From NCBI GenBank assembly GCA_020347665.1, contig CP070737.1:1300183-1357463 (forward strand): a stretch of 57,281 nt of DNA. The letters are read 5' to 3'. The position numbers were made by a program, and so were the translations under genes. The stretch is from Nitrospiraceae bacterium. GTDB lineage: Bacteria; Nitrospirota; Thermodesulfovibrionia; Thermodesulfovibrionales; UBA6898. Positions 35,057-46,968 of this stretch are shown here, piece by piece. Every line of letters begins with the position of its first letter. The first letter of the stretch is position 1. Under the pieces are notes generated by a model that ran no database searches, was not told the DNA's origin, and saw only the letters and a program-made list of their open reading frames with translations.

Positions 35057-35805
35057 TACCGTCTCCTCAAACAAACAAAATATTCAATGTTACCCTTCTG
35101 GCCATGGACGGGTGACTCGAACGTGTCAACGGTTTTCAGGCCAATCCTTTCAGCTCCTCTGCAGACATCCGAAAGGGCAGAGAAACGTTGTGCGGGATCT
35201 CTGATAATGCCGCCTTTTTCAACCATCTCTTTGCCGACCTCGAACTGTGGTTTTACCAGCGCCACTATTGTGCCGTCTCCACGAAGAAATTCCAGGGCTG
35301 TCGGCAATACTTTTAAGAGAGAGATGAAGGAGACATCGATCACTATGAGATCAATCTCTTCCGGAAATAATGTCTTATCAACATGACGGATATTCGTTTT
35401 CTCAAACAAGACAATTCGCTGATCCTGCCTGAGTGTCCAGTCAAACTGTCCATATCCCACATCGATTGCGTATACCCTGTGAGCCCCTTTTTTCAGAACG
35501 CAGTCTGTAAATCCTCCTGTGGAACATCCTATGTCCATTACTACTTTTTCACGCGGATTAATGCAGAATGCTTTCAGCGCAGCATCAAGCTTTAACCCGC
35601 CTCTGCTTACAAAAGGCATATCGTTCTCGCGCAACACGATGTCTACATCTGTACGAATCAGGGTTCCTGCTTTCAGAATGCTCTTCCCATCGACGGCAAC
35701 TTTGCCGGCCATAATCAGAGCTTTGGCCCGTTCGCGGGTCTTCAACAGACCCCTGTTTACCATTATCTTATCCAGCCTGTCTTTCCCTTTATTCTTCATG
35801 TGCAT
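35056..35805 (-). CDS. tlyA: TlyA-family rRNA 2'-O-methyltransferase
   Basis: An N-terminal S4 RNA-binding domain (RLDKIMVNRGLLKTRERAKAL) and an FtsJ-like methyltransferase domain (MDIGCSTGGFTDCVLKKGA, YAIDVGYGQFDW, DVSFISL, VALVKPQFEVGKE) are visible. TlyA proteins methylate 16S/23S rRNA; some are described as haemolysins. ATG 35805 is chosen because it gives a normal S4 start; ATG 35799 is equally possible, and a TTG at 35886 overlapping dxs would add 27 residues of no known domain. Clustered after dxs and ispA as in many bacteria. Confidence 0.88.
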   Translation of the reverse strand: MHMKNKGKDRLDKIMVNRGLLKTRERAKALIMAGKVAVDGKSILKAGTLIRTDVDIVLRENDMPFVSRGGLKLDAALKAFCINPREKVVMDIGCSTGGFTDCVLKKGAHRVYAIDVGYGQFDWTLRQDQRIVLFEKTNIRHVDKTLFPEEIDLIVIDVSFISLLKVLPTALEFLRGDGTIVALVKPQFEVGKEMVEKGGIIRDPAQRFSALSDVCRGAERIGLKTVDTFESPVHGQKGNIEYFVCLRRR

Positions 35806-35882
35806 GGTAATGAGTTCGCTCCATTCTCTTACCGGCATGTCAACAGTTTCAATTATCGGTTCTATTACCCTGCACTCAGGTT

Positions 35883-37760
35883 TCAACTGCTGAACAGAGG
35901 CTCTCTCATGAACGACAGAGCTGCCAGGTAAATACCGTCCTCGTCAATGCCATATTTTGACCGCAATGTATCAGGATTGCCCTGCTCAACAAAAACATCG
36001 GTTATGCCAAGTCTCCTTACTTTCGTATGGTAAATCTCTGACTCATTCAGGATTTCCATTATGGCGCTTCCAAAACCACCCTGAAGAACATTTTCCTCGA
36101 CAGTAATAATCCTCGGTATCCGAGCTGCAAGCGACAGAAGAAGTTCCCCATCAAAGGGTTTAACAAACCGGGCGTTAATAACAGAAGCATGAATACCAAT
36201 TTTCTCAAGTCGCTGTGCCGCCCGAAGTGCTGATACGACTGTGTTACCAAAAGCAATCAAGGCAATATCGGAACCATCCCTTAGGAGTTCACTGGATCCC
36301 ATCAGGAGATCAGAGCAGGGAAGGACTGCTTCAGGGATTCTCCCGCGGGGGTACCGTATTGCCACAGGAACACTTTGTCTTAAGGCAAATGCAAGCATCT
36401 CCTTAAATTCAACCCCGTCTTTCGGAGCCATGACTGTCAAGTTCGGTATGTGTCTCAGATATGATATGTCAAAGAGCCCGTTATGAGTAGGTCCATCCTC
36501 TCCCACAATTCCTGCACGATCGATAGCAAAGACAACAGGAAGGTTCTGTAGGCAAACATCATGAAGTACTTCATCATACGCCCGCTGCAGAAAGGTAGAA
36601 TAAACCGCGACGACAGGCCTCAGGCCCCTTGTAGAAAGTCCGGCTGCAAACGTAACAGCATGCGGTTCTGCAATGCCGACGTCGTAAAATCGATCAGGAA
36701 ACCGTTCAGCAAAGCATTCAAGCCCTGTTCCTTCCTTCATTGCTGCGGATATCGCGATAATATTCCTGTCCTGTGACGCCAAATCTGTCAGGATTTGACC
36801 AAATGCCTCACTATAGGATACTGCACCAGTTCCGCACGTCTGTGATCCGGTTTCGAGCTCGAAAGGGCCTACTCCGTGAAAAACACAGGGATCCTTTTCT
36901 GAAAACTCGTATCCCTTACCTTTCTTTGTAATAACATGAACGAGTGTCGGAGCCGTCGACGTTTTTATCCTCTTCAGAGTTTCAATGAGCAGTTCGATAT
37001 TATGTCCGTCAATCGGACCCACATAATCGAACCCAAGCTCTTCAAAAAGGATGCCCGGAAGCAGGAAACCCTTTAACGATTCTTCGGCTTTCTGTGCAAA
37101 CTTTGAAAAAGAGCCGCCGACCTTCGGGATTCCCTCGATAAACGACTTTGTCTCCTTCTTGAATTTTCTGTAAAAATCAGCCGTGAGGATGCGGTTCATA
37201 TACGCTGAAAGGGCACCGACATTTTTTGAAATTGACATCTCATTATCATTCAGTATAACGATAAGGTCTTTCTTGAGTGCGCCGGCGTTATTCAGTCCTT
37301 CGAACGCAAGTCCACCGGTCATTGCACCATCACCTATAACGGCAAGTACCTTAAAGTTTTCGTTGTTCTTGTCCCGCCCTTCAATAATGCCAAGAGCAGC
37401 GGAAATCGAGGTAGAACTGTGTCCGGTACCGAAAGCGTCGTGCTCGCTTTCGCTCATTTTTGGAAAACCGGATATGCCCTTTTCTTTTCTGACGGTCGAA
37501 AAAACGTTCTTTCTTCCCGTAAGGAGTTTATGGCTGTATGCCTGATGGCCAACATCCCAGATGATTTTGTCAAATGGAGATTTGAAAACATAATGAAGGG
37601 CTATTGTTAACTCAACAACACCGAGGCTTGACGCAAGATGACCGCCCGTAGAGGATATCGTCCTGATTATTGTTTCTCTGAGTTCTTCGGCCAGACGTTT
37701 CAGCTCCTCCGGGGAAAGTGATTTGATATCAGACGGTGCATTGATGTTATCGAGTTGCAT
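35883..37760 (-). CDS. dxs: 1-deoxy-D-xylulose-5-phosphate synthase
   Basis: The thiamine-diphosphate enzyme of 625 residues condenses pyruvate and glyceraldehyde 3-phosphate, first step of the MEP isoprenoid pathway. Motifs: GHQAYSHKLLTGR, ThDP site GDGAMTGGLAFEGLNNAG ... NDNEMSISKNVGALS, DYVGPIDGHN, and in the second half GIAEPHAVTFAAGLS and DRAGIVGEDGPTHNG. Full length. It overlaps the upstream ispA stop by one base. Confidence 0.96.
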   Translation of the reverse strand: MQLDNINAPSDIKSLSPEELKRLAEELRETIIRTISSTGGHLASSLGVVELTIALHYVFKSPFDKIIWDVGHQAYSHKLLTGRKNVFSTVRKEKGISGFPKMSESEHDAFGTGHSSTSISAALGIIEGRDKNNENFKVLAVIGDGAMTGGLAFEGLNNAGALKKDLIVILNDNEMSISKNVGALSAYMNRILTADFYRKFKKETKSFIEGIPKVGGSFSKFAQKAEESLKGFLLPGILFEELGFDYVGPIDGHNIELLIETLKRIKTSTAPTLVHVITKKGKGYEFSEKDPCVFHGVGPFELETGSQTCGTGAVSYSEAFGQILTDLASQDRNIIAISAAMKEGTGLECFAERFPDRFYDVGIAEPHAVTFAAGLSTRGLRPVVAVYSTFLQRAYDEVLHDVCLQNLPVVFAIDRAGIVGEDGPTHNGLFDISYLRHIPNLTVMAPKDGVEFKEMLAFALRQSVPVAIRYPRGRIPEAVLPCSDLLMGSSELLRDGSDIALIAFGNTVVSALRAAQRLEKIGIHASVINARFVKPFDGELLLSLAARIPRIITVEENVLQGGFGSAIMEILNESEIYHTKVRRLGITDVFVEQGNPDTLRSKYGIDEDGIYLAALSFMREPLFSS

Positions 37761-38647
37761 CAGTTTTTCCTTATCAAAAGATATCGGGCTATTCTCCTGA
37801 GGGGATCAGCATCAGATGAAAATGTACTGATGGACGAAATTCCGTCAGTTATGAGCTGTTCGGCAATTTCACGTGATTTTTCTATACCGTATACACGTGG
37901 ATATGTCATTTTATTAATTCTCTCATCAGAGCCAACAGGCTTGCCCAGATCTTCTGTCTTGCCTTCAATATCTAGTATATCATCGATTATCTGAAAGGCA
38001 AGGCCTACGCTATTTCCATAATGGGTAAGTGCAGTATGCACTTCGCGGCTGCTGTCATACAATATGGGGCCCAGTCGTACCGATGCGCGTATGAGAGCGG
38101 CTGTCTTACGGGTGTGAATGAATTCCAGAGTCTGTCTGTCCGGCTGTTTATTTTCTGATAAAAGGTCCTGCACCTGCCCGGCGACCATGCCATTAATTCC
38201 CGCAGCTTCGGAAATTTCCCGGATTATTCTTATTATATTTTCATGCTTGATGTTGGCAGGCCGGGGCATACCGGACAAAATGCTGAATGCCTCGGTCAGC
38301 AGAGCATCACCCGCAAGAATCGCGACGGCCTCTCCGTATACTTTGTGGTTTGTTGGTTGCCCTCTTCTGAAGTCGTCATTATCCATGGTCGGAAGGTCAT
38401 CATGGATAAGAGAGTACGTATGCACGAGTTCGAGCGTAGCTGCATACGGCACGATGTCTTCGGCATTTCCTCCACATGCTTCATATGAGGCAAGTGCGAG
38501 AATGGGTCTCAGTCTTTTTCCTCCCGCAAAGAGAGAATACAGCATAGCCTCCTGTAATACTGCGGGTTTGCTCTGTCCCTTGAAATAGTCCCGGAGGAAT
38601 GAATCTACGATCCGGCTTTTTGTATCAATGTATTCTTTGCAGTCCAT
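37760..38647 (-). CDS. ispA: Polyprenyl (geranyl/farnesyl) diphosphate synthase
   Basis: The trans-prenyltransferase of 295 residues has GGKRLRPIL, the first Asp-rich motif LIHDDLPTMDNDDFRRG and the second, FQIIDDILDIEGK. The DDLPTMD form and size point to farnesyl or geranylgeranyl diphosphate synthase. ATG 38647 gives the usual MDCKEYIDTK start; an in-frame ATG at 38668 overlaps the end of guaA. It forms a unit with dxs and tlyA, feeding isoprenoid synthesis. Confidence 0.92.
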   Translation of the reverse strand: MDCKEYIDTKSRIVDSFLRDYFKGQSKPAVLQEAMLYSLFAGGKRLRPILALASYEACGGNAEDIVPYAATLELVHTYSLIHDDLPTMDNDDFRRGQPTNHKVYGEAVAILAGDALLTEAFSILSGMPRPANIKHENIIRIIREISEAAGINGMVAGQVQDLLSENKQPDRQTLEFIHTRKTAALIRASVRLGPILYDSSREVHTALTHYGNSVGLAFQIIDDILDIEGKTEDLGKPVGSDERINKMTYPRVYGIEKSREIAEQLITDGISSISTFSSDADPLRRIARYLLIRKN

Positions 38648-38658
38648 AACAAGAGGCT

Positions 38659-40197
38659 CTATTCCCATTCAATCGTGCTCGGTGGTTTTGAACTAATATC
38701 ATACACTACCCTATTGATCCCCTTAATTTCGTTAATAATCCTGTTTGATATCCTGCCCAGCACGGAAGAGGGAATCTTGACCCAGTCAGCGGTCATGCCG
38801 TCAAGGCTGTGTACGGCCCTGACCGCCACTACATTTTCATACGTCCTTTCATCTCCCATCACTCCGACACTCTTAACCGGCAGCAAGACAGCAAATGCCT
38901 GCCATATCTTTCTATAGAGACGCGCCTTTTTTATTTCCTCAAGGACTATGGCATCGGCTTTCCGTAATATAGTGAGCCTCTTCTTTGTGATTTCCCCGAT
39001 ACAGCGCACCGCAAGTCCGGGGCCGGGGAAAGGATGTCTCTGGCATATCTCATCGGGAAGATCCAGAGCCTTGCCCAGAAGACGAACCTCATCTTTAAAA
39101 AGTTCACGAAGCGGCTCGATTAATTTGAGTTTCATAACGTCAGGGAGCCCTCCAACGTTGTGATGAGACTTTATGGTGGCAGACGGCCCTTTGAATGAAA
39201 CACTCTCGATTACATCAGGATAGAGTGTTCCCTGAGCAAGAAATTCCACGCCCTTGATTCTCGAAGAGACTTTTTCGAAAACGTCAATAAAAGTGTTCCC
39301 GATAATTTTTCTTTTTGCTTCGGGATCGGTCACACCTTTGAGCCGCTTCAGAAAATCCGGGGATGCATTTATATGTTGTAGTTTCATATGAAAATGGCAT
39401 TTAAAGGTATCAACAACCTTCTCTGCCTCTCCCTTTCTCAGAAGTCCGTTATCGACAAAAATGCAGGTTAATTTATCGCCAATAGCTTTATGAAGAAGAA
39501 GCGCTACCACCGATGAGTCAACGCCCCCACTAAGACCACAAATCACTTTCTTATTGGCTGTTTCCTTTCTAATTGAGTCAACAGACCAATCAATGAACGA
39601 AGACATCTTCCAGGTTGGCCTGCACCCGCAGATCGCATAAAGGAAATTCTGGAGAATCTTCAGCCCCTTTTCAGTATGCACAACTTCAGGGTGAAACTGA
39701 AGTGCATAATATTTTCGGTCTCGTGACGCCATAGCAGCGATGGGAGCGTTGTCCGTATGAGCAAGCATTTTGAATCCTGAAGGGATGGTTTTGATTTTAT
39801 CCCCATGACTCATCCAGGCAATTGATTTTTTGGGGATATGTTTAAAAAGGTCTCGAGCGTCATCAACGTGTAGCTCGGCTTTGCCGTATTCGCGGTCTTT
39901 TGCCTTAGCGACCTTCCCGCCAAAGATATGGGCAAAAAATTGCATGCCGTAACAGATGCCGAGGACAGGGATTCCCATGGACAATATTCGTTTGTCCGGT
40001 TTAGGCGAACGCTTATCATAAATACTCGCCGGACTACCTGACAATATAATTCCCTTGGGAGCGAATCTTTCTATTTTGGTGTATGAGGCGTTGAAGGGAT
40101 AGATCTCGGAATATACCTTGCTTTCGCGTACCCTGCGGGCGATCAGCTGTGTATATTGAGAACCAAAATCAAGAACCAGTATTTTATCTTCGTGCAT
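38659..40197 (-). CDS. guaA: GMP synthase (glutamine-hydrolysing)
   Basis: This two-domain enzyme has 512 residues. The N-terminal glutaminase has the nucleophile motif GICYGMQFF and the His/Glu region [11 protein letters not shown]; the ATP pyrophosphatase domain has the P-loop [10 protein letters not shown], and the C-terminal dimerisation domain ends in PPSTIEWE. It converts XMP to GMP. It lies about 50 bp after guaB, forming the usual guaBA pair. Confidence 0.97.
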   Translation of the reverse strand: MHEDKILVLDFGSQYTQLIARRVRESKVYSEIYPFNASYTKIERFAPKGIILSGSPASIYDKRSPKPDKRILSMGIPVLGICYGMQFFAHIFGGKVAKAKDREYGKAELHVDDARDLFKHIPKKSIAWMSHGDKIKTIPSGFKMLAHTDNAPIAAMASRDRKYYALQFHPEVVHTEKGLKILQNFLYAICGCRPTWKMSSFIDWSVDSIRKETANKKVICGLSGGVDSSVVALLLHKAIGDKLTCIFVDNGLLRKGEAEKVVDTFKCHFHMKLQHINASPDFLKRLKGVTDPEAKRKIIGNTFIDVFEKVSSRIKGVEFLAQGTLYPDVIESVSFKGPSATIKSHHNVGGLPDVMKLKLIEPLRELFKDEVRLLGKALDLPDEICQRHPFPGPGLAVRCIGEITKKRLTILRKADAIVLEEIKKARLYRKIWQAFAVLLPVKSVGVMGDERTYENVVAVRAVHSLDGMTADWVKIPSSVLGRISNRIINEIKGINRVVYDISSKPPSTIEWE

Positions 40198-40246
40198 CGT
40201 AGTGAATAGTGTGCCGTCAGGAGTTTTCCCCCTCGCTACTGCCTGC

Positions 40247-41707
<1,461 letters not shown>

Positions 41708-41851
41708 CTACTCCTAGATTTTTCAAAAATAGTAACATGTTATAATTCAATAAAGCAATGAACGAATGACTTTCATAATGACTTTCATGAAGAGTAAGGC
41801 AGTCAATATATCCAGGAGATCTTTTTCATCCATGATGCAGGCCAAAATAAT

Positions 41852-41881
41852 TTTACAGACATGCTTTGATCTTGCTATAAT
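41852..41881 (+). promoter_or_regulatory. Candidate promoter of the cytochrome gene
   Basis: TTTACA (41852-41857) and TATAAT (41876-41881) are 18 bases apart, with TG just upstream of the -10 box. They lie about 65 bp before the triheme cytochrome start. Confidence 0.55.
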
Positions 41882-41947
41882 GGTGCGTATTTGACATTGA
41901 GTCATGACAAATCAGAAAGAGTTTGGTTTATGAAAGGAGGTGACGAG

Positions 41948-42265
41948 ATGCGCATAACGATAGTGGTCCTGATGCTCATAGCCATCATAGCATTTGTTGG
42001 AAGTGCCATAGCTGTGCCGCCCGGAAAAACCGTTGAATACGAAAAAAGTGAATTGGGCAAGGTTGTTTTTGATGGTAAAATCCATATGGACAAAGGATTG
42101 AAGTGTAATGATTGCCATACAAAGATATTTCAGATGAAAAAGGGTACACAAGAAATTAAGATGGCTGATATGAACAAAGGACAGAATTGTGGAACATGCC
42201 ATAACGGCGAAAAAGCCTTTAAATCAAGCGATCCTGCAAGCTGCAAAAGATGCCACAAGAAATAA
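41948..42265 (+). CDS. Triheme c-type cytochrome (cytochrome c7/c3 family)
   Basis: The protein of 105 residues has a signal peptide (VVLMLIAIIAFVGSAIA) and three c-haem motifs, CNDCH, CGTCH and CKRCH, the last at the very end. VVFDGKIHMDKGLKCNDCH has the spacing of class III cytochromes, in which additional His residues such as that in KIH ligate the haems. It is a periplasmic electron carrier and could link formate dehydrogenase or the peroxidase to other redox partners (inference). AAGGAGGTGA lies just before ATG 41948. A single-gene unit bounded by its own promoter and a terminator. Confidence 0.9.
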   Translation: MRITIVVLMLIAIIAFVGSAIAVPPGKTVEYEKSELGKVVFDGKIHMDKGLKCNDCHTKIFQMKKGTQEIKMADMNKGQNCGTCHNGEKAFKSSDPASCKRCHKK

Positions 42266-42292
42266 TTCTTGGGGTTATGATCTGCCCATAGA

Positions 42293-42333
42293 AAAAAGGG
42301 GGGCGTTCTTGAAACCGGACTACCTCCCTTTTT
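42293..42333. terminator. Bidirectional terminator
   Basis: AAAAAGGGGGG (42293-42303) pairs with CCTCCCTTTTT (42323-42333), with one G-T wobble. A-run and T-run on both sides let it serve the cytochrome gene and the convergent ilvE. Confidence 0.75.
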
Positions 42334-42340
42334 ACATTAT

Positions 42341-43255
42341 TCAGATTCTGGTAAGCCAGGATTCGTAGCGCTTATTCTTCCCTTTTACCGTATCAAAGAA
42401 AAGAGACTGTACCTGCTTCGTTATTTTGCCTGGGGAACTGCTCCCTATCTGTCTTCCATCAACCTCCCGGATAGGGGTAACTTCCGCCGCAGTGCCGGTA
42501 AAGAATGCTTCGTCGGCGATGTATAGTTCATCCCGCGTGAAACGCTCTTCCTGAACAGGCAGCTTGACATCCCGGGCTATCTGAATGATACTTTCTCTGG
42601 TGATTCCCTCAAGAATCGACGTGAGCGGCGTGGTCTTTATCACATTATTGCGGACAATAAAAATATTTTCTCCTGTACCCTCTGAAACATATCCTTCTGT
42701 ATCAAGAAGCAGGGCCTCATCATATCCGCATGCTTTTGCTTCAAATTTTGCTATTTGCGAATTAACATAGTAGCCGCAAACCTTCCCACGCGTCATATCG
42801 ATATTCACATGGTGCCTGATAAATGAGGATACCTTGATACGTATGCCATGTTTTATCCCTTTATCACCAAGATATGCTCCCCACGGCCAGACTGCTACGG
42901 CGACATTAATCGGATTATTTCTTGAATACAGTCCCATCTCTCCATAACCGATATAGACGAGTGGGCGTATATAACATTCCTTGAGCTTGTTTGCCTTAAT
43001 CGTCTGAATGACGGCATTCCTGATCTCTTTTTTTGAAAAAGGTATCTTCATCATAAAGATATGAGCAGAACGGAAAAGTCTGTCTATATGTTCATCAAGG
43101 CGGAAAATGGCAGAACCCTTCGCGGTCTTATAACACCTGATGCCTTCAAAAACGCCAAGACCGTAATGAAGCGTATGTGTCAGCACGTGAACACGTGCCT
43201 TGTTCCAGTCGACGAGCTTGCCATCCATCCATATTTTTTCTGTCTTGATTGCCAT
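42341..43255 (-). CDS. ilvE: Branched-chain amino acid aminotransferase
   Basis: This fold-type IV PLP enzyme of 304 residues contains [41 protein letters not shown] lysine in [26 protein letters not shown] and [12 protein letters not shown]. It interconverts Leu, Ile and Val with their keto acids, complementing leuCD elsewhere in the window. It is 75 bp downstream of argS on the same strand and may be cotranscribed with it. Confidence 0.94.
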   Translation of the reverse strand: MAIKTEKIWMDGKLVDWNKARVHVLTHTLHYGLGVFEGIRCYKTAKGSAIFRLDEHIDRLFRSAHIFMMKIPFSKKEIRNAVIQTIKANKLKECYIRPLVYIGYGEMGLYSRNNPINVAVAVWPWGAYLGDKGIKHGIRIKVSSFIRHHVNIDMTRGKVCGYYVNSQIAKFEAKACGYDEALLLDTEGYVSEGTGENIFIVRNNVIKTTPLTSILEGITRESIIQIARDVKLPVQEERFTRDELYIADEAFFTGTAAEVTPIREVDGRQIGSSSPGKITKQVQSLFFDTVKGKNKRYESWLTRI

Positions 43256-43330
43256 AAAAATATATTTAAACAGTACCGCACGGAGCCTGTCAATACATTT
43301 TATTTCCTGCCAGACTGTTTCGCGAATAGA

Positions 43331-44977
43331 TTACATTTTATCTGGAGCGGTTACACCAAGTATCGAAAGAGCATCTATAAGTATAATTTTTGTGGCATAG
43401 CAGAGTGCAAGCCGGGCGGCTGACAACTCTTTCTGATCCGTAATAACTTTGTATTTGTGGTAGTATGAGTGGAACATTCGTGCCAGTTCCTGAAGATAAA
43501 AAGTAATTCTGTGAGGCTCGAATGCCCGTGCAGCACCTTCAAGTATCAAAGGATAAACCAGCAGCTTCTTTATTAGATCCAACTCCTCTTTTGCAGACAG
43601 GAGAGAGAGATCATGTTCGCTTGTGTCATGAACACGTATCCCTTTTTTGTGAGCATGTTCAAAGATGCTGTTTATCCTGGCATGGGCATACTGGACATAG
43701 TAAACGGGATTATCTGCTGATTGAGAGGAAATAACGTCAATATCAAATTCGAGGTGACTATCAGATTTTCTTGTCAAAAAAATGAATTTCGCATTATCTG
43801 CGCCAACAAGGTTTACTACCTCACTGAGCGTAATGAATGTTCCCGCCCTCTTGGACATCTGGAAGGGAATTCCATGTTTCAGAAGGCTGACCATTTGTAC
43901 CAGTATGATTCTGAAATGGGAAATGTCATAACCGAATGCCTTCATAACCGAATTAATTCGTGGAATATAGCCATGGTGGTCTGCCCCCCAGATATCAATG
44001 ATAATGTCAAACTTCCGGTCCAGCTTTGCTTTGTGATAAGCGATATCCGAAGCAAAATAGGTATATTCCCCATCGCTCTTAATGACGACCCGATCCTTAT
44101 CATCCTCGAACTCTGATGAACGGAACCAGACAGCACCGTCTTTTTCATAGATATAACCATTGTGCTTCAATGTCTGGATAGCTTGGCTCACAGCTCTGTT
44201 CTCGTAAAGCTTTTTTTCGCTGATCCAGCTCGAGAAGTTTTGAATGTCGAAGGTGGATATATCTTCTTTAATAAGATCGAGCATTCTCTTATATGACCAT
44301 TCAGTGATCTCATGTTCGCACTCATGAAAAGGGAGGTTCTTATACTTTTCCTGAGCCTGTCGGAGAAGGGCAGCGGCTTCATCATCTATATACTGGCCCC
44401 GGTATCCTTCATCAGGGAATTCAGCGGTAATACCGAGAAGCTGCTGGTATCGCGCATGAACTGAAGCACCCAGTAACGTGATCTGGCGTCCTGCATCATT
44501 AATATAGTACTCCCGTTCAACACGAAAACCGGACTCTTCAAGAAGATTGCACAGGGCATTGCCAACAGCGGCGCCCCGGGCATGGCCTATATGCAGAGGC
44601 CCGGTAGGATTGGCACTGACGTATTCCACGAGGACGCGCATGCCGTTACCGATATTTTCGCGTAAAACGGCTTTCCCTTGTTCACAAATCCTTTGCAGGG
44701 ACGCATAAAGGTATTCCTTGGTAAACGTGAAATTAATGAACCCGGGGCCTGCGACCGCTATAGTCTCAAAAATAGTTTTGTCTTTGATAGATGCAACAAT
44801 TTCCTCTGCTATGTTCTTTGGTGGTTTCTTCAGTCCCTTTGCCATGCCCATGGCAACCGGCGTGGAAATGTCTCCAAAGGTCTGTTCCCTGGGGATTTCT
44901 ATTTCGATGTGCTGATCGGGTGATATGCCGAGCGATGTTAGCGTTATCCGAAGTATCGAAATAATATCCTTTTTCAT
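43331..44977 (-). CDS. argS: Arginyl-tRNA synthetase
   Basis: The class I synthetase of 548 residues has a HIGH motif (GPLHIGHARGAAVGNAL), a KMSKS-like motif (FQMSKRAGTFI) and a C-terminal DALR anticodon-binding domain (FYLQELARMFHSYYHKYKV, ending in IDALSILGV). ATG 44977 is chosen to give a typical N-terminus (MKKDIISILR); an in-frame ATG at 45004 would add nine residues. Neither has a clear ribosome site. Divergent from ychF. Confidence 0.95.
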   Translation of the reverse strand: MKKDIISILRITLTSLGISPDQHIEIEIPREQTFGDISTPVAMGMAKGLKKPPKNIAEEIVASIKDKTIFETIAVAGPGFINFTFTKEYLYASLQRICEQGKAVLRENIGNGMRVLVEYVSANPTGPLHIGHARGAAVGNALCNLLEESGFRVEREYYINDAGRQITLLGASVHARYQQLLGITAEFPDEGYRGQYIDDEAAALLRQAQEKYKNLPFHECEHEITEWSYKRMLDLIKEDISTFDIQNFSSWISEKKLYENRAVSQAIQTLKHNGYIYEKDGAVWFRSSEFEDDKDRVVIKSDGEYTYFASDIAYHKAKLDRKFDIIIDIWGADHHGYIPRINSVMKAFGYDISHFRIILVQMVSLLKHGIPFQMSKRAGTFITLSEVVNLVGADNAKFIFLTRKSDSHLEFDIDVISSQSADNPVYYVQYAHARINSIFEHAHKKGIRVHDTSEHDLSLLSAKEELDLIKKLLVYPLILEGAARAFEPHRITFYLQELARMFHSYYHKYKVITDQKELSAARLALCYATKIILIDALSILGVTAPDKM

Positions 44978-45087
44978 AAAAACTAAGTTTAAACAGCGTT
45001 TCATTCGTAAGTCAACTTCCGTTATGCCTGCATAGGTAAATCAGAGCTCTTCAGGTATAATACTTTTTATTGTAAAGGGAGATCTGA

Positions 45088-46191
45088 TTGAAAGTAGCCA
45101 TTACAGGACTTGTAAACTCGGGTAAGACAACAGTTTTTAATGCTCTTTCAGGTTTAAATCTCGAGACGACCAGCTATCCGGATCATACAGCAGAGCCTCA
45201 TGTCAGTGTAGTCAAGGTCCCCGACGGGCGTGTTGACAGACTATCGCAAATATTTAAACCGAAAAAAATAACATACGCGACGATTGAATACGTCGATTAT
45301 ATAGGTCTCACCAAAGGCGTTTCTGAACAGAACCGAAAGGTATTTGATGTTATCAGAGATTCGGACGCCATTGTAAATGTGATACGGGGATTCGATGATG
45401 AAGCAGTAATCCACCCTCTCAGCGCTGTTGATCCGGGACGTGATGCTGAAACAATTGAAATGGAAATGATTTTTGCTGATCTGGAACTCATTGAGAAAAG
45501 ACTTGACAGGATTGATGAAGCGTCGAAAAAGGGTAAAAAACAGGACGAAACAGAAAAAAAGCTTTTGCTGAAATGCAGAGAAATATTGGAGCAGGAAACC
45601 CCTCTCCGCAACGCTGAATTGGCAGAAGATGAACACAAGGCACTGCAGCACCTTCAGTTTATCTCGATAAAGCCCGTAGTAATTGTTCTCAATATAGATG
45701 AGGGCGATCTCGATACGGAGAGACCGGGGAAGACGCTTGAAGATATTGACCGCTTTTTCAACAGCAGGAATGCCGGAGAACAACACCGTTATTCTCTTCT
45801 GGACCTCTGCGGGAAGATTGAAATGGAGATAGCACAGCTACCTCCGGATGAATCAAAGGCATTTCTTGATGATCTTCGTATTGGAGAGGCCGCACGAAAT
45901 AAATTGATACATGCCTCATATGAACTGCTGGGCCTGCTGTCTTTTTTTACCGTTAAGGGCGATGAAGTCAAGGCATGGACAATAAAGCAGGGAACCAATG
46001 CCCTGAAGGCGGCGGGCAAGATTCACTCTGATATTGAGCGTGGTTTTATCAAGGTCGAAGTCGTATCTTTTGACGATTTCATACGATTCGGGAGCATGGC
46101 GGCAGTTCGGGAGCAGGGTCTTCTCAGACTGGAAGGTAAAACGTACAATGTGATTGATGGAGATATTATGAATTTCAGGTTTAATGTATAA
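45088..46191 (+). CDS. ychF: YchF/OLA1-family ATPase-GTPase
   Basis: The 367-residue Obg-related P-loop protein has G1 GLVNSGKTTVFNAL, a helical coiled insertion (about 130-195), VVIVLNIDEGD in place of NKxD, and a C-terminal TGS-like part (GLLSFFTVKGDEVKAWTIKQG, VREQGLLRLEGKTY). YchF proteins bind ribosomes and hydrolyse ATP; role in translation or stress. The start is TTG 45088, five bases after AAGGGAGA. The G1 loop (NSGKTT) differs from NVGKST but is used in this branch. Confidence 0.85.
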   Translation: MKVAITGLVNSGKTTVFNALSGLNLETTSYPDHTAEPHVSVVKVPDGRVDRLSQIFKPKKITYATIEYVDYIGLTKGVSEQNRKVFDVIRDSDAIVNVIRGFDDEAVIHPLSAVDPGRDAETIEMEMIFADLELIEKRLDRIDEASKKGKKQDETEKKLLLKCREILEQETPLRNAELAEDEHKALQHLQFISIKPVVIVLNIDEGDLDTERPGKTLEDIDRFFNSRNAGEQHRYSLLDLCGKIEMEIAQLPPDESKAFLDDLRIGEAARNKLIHASYELLGLLSFFTVKGDEVKAWTIKQGTNALKAAGKIHSDIERGFIKVEVVSFDDFIRFGSMAAVREQGLLRLEGKTYNVIDGDIMNFRFNV

Positions 46192-46219
46192 TGAGAAATA
46201 TTTGGAATGCTTAAGGATT

Positions 46220-46582
46220 ATGGATACAAAAGAACTTTTTGAAAAAAGCGTGCTCGTCATGAAGCAGCTGTTTCGTAAGGAGGAGATTAGTGATGCAATA
46301 AAACGGGCATATGAGCGTGGTGAAGGAGCAAATCATGAACTTCTTGAAAGGGAACGTACTGCCGTGAACGAACTTGTCAGGTTGATAGCTGATAAGCATA
46401 GCTCACAGAACCCCCTTGAGGGAATTCCCGAGATGCGTAAAGATGCCCTGATACTCCGTTATTTCAGGAACAGGGACATGTTTCTAAAGACATTTCCGGA
46501 TGGCATTGAGAATGTGGCAGGAGATCTGGTGTCAATCTGGGCAGCGCTGATGATTTCTCCCCTTGATGAAATAACGTCCTAG
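46220..46582 (+). CDS. Uncharacterised helical protein, 120 aa
   Basis: ATG 46220 with AAGG close upstream opens a soluble, charged helical protein (MDTKELFEKSVLVMKQLF, RGEGANHELLERERTAVNEL, ILRYFRNRDMFLKTFPDG). An in-frame upstream ATG at 46184 overlaps ychF. It has no cysteines or membrane segment. It sits between ychF and a second unknown upstream of rng, likely one transcription unit. Function unknown. Confidence 0.6.
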   Translation: MDTKELFEKSVLVMKQLFRKEEISDAIKRAYERGEGANHELLERERTAVNELVRLIADKHSSQNPLEGIPEMRKDALILRYFRNRDMFLKTFPDGIENVAGDLVSIWAALMISPLDEITS

Positions 46583-46635
46583 TGCTGTGGCGATTACCGT
46601 GATTATGCATCAGGAATAAAACGACTTTTTTAGTC

Positions 46636-46968
46636 ATGGAAGAGATTGGAGAATTAATTGACCGGTACGGCCTTGCTGTAGACAGCGAACATGTTATCAT
46701 CCCTTTGTCTGACAAGCAGGGTAGAACCAGACGCTGTTTCCTCCTGAACAGGAGATTTATCAGGATTATATATCCTGATAAACGGTATATTGACTATCCG
46801 CTCTCAAAGGTGATAGAGGCAATTATCAGATACCCGGACATTGAATTGAGTGAAGCTCTGCATAATCTGTATAGAGAGTTGGATATGGAGCTTCCTGCGG
46901 CACTGGAAGTGAGAGAACCGGAATCGTTGAAAGAAGAGCTGGAAGGAGAAGATAAACCCGATATATGA
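46636..46968 (+). CDS. Uncharacterised 110-aa protein upstream of rng
   Basis: The acidic soluble protein begins MEEIGELIDRYGLAVD and has FIRIIYPDKRYIDYPLSKVIEAIIRYP in its middle, written here as seen in one segment around residues 42-68, and a Glu-rich end. It overlaps rng by four bases (ATGA), so translation is coupled and a link to RNA metabolism is possible. No family is recognised. Confidence 0.65.
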   Translation: MEEIGELIDRYGLAVDSEHVIIPLSDKQGRTRRCFLLNRRFIRIIYPDKRYIDYPLSKVIEAIIRYPDIELSEALHNLYRELDMELPAALEVREPESLKEELEGEDKPDI

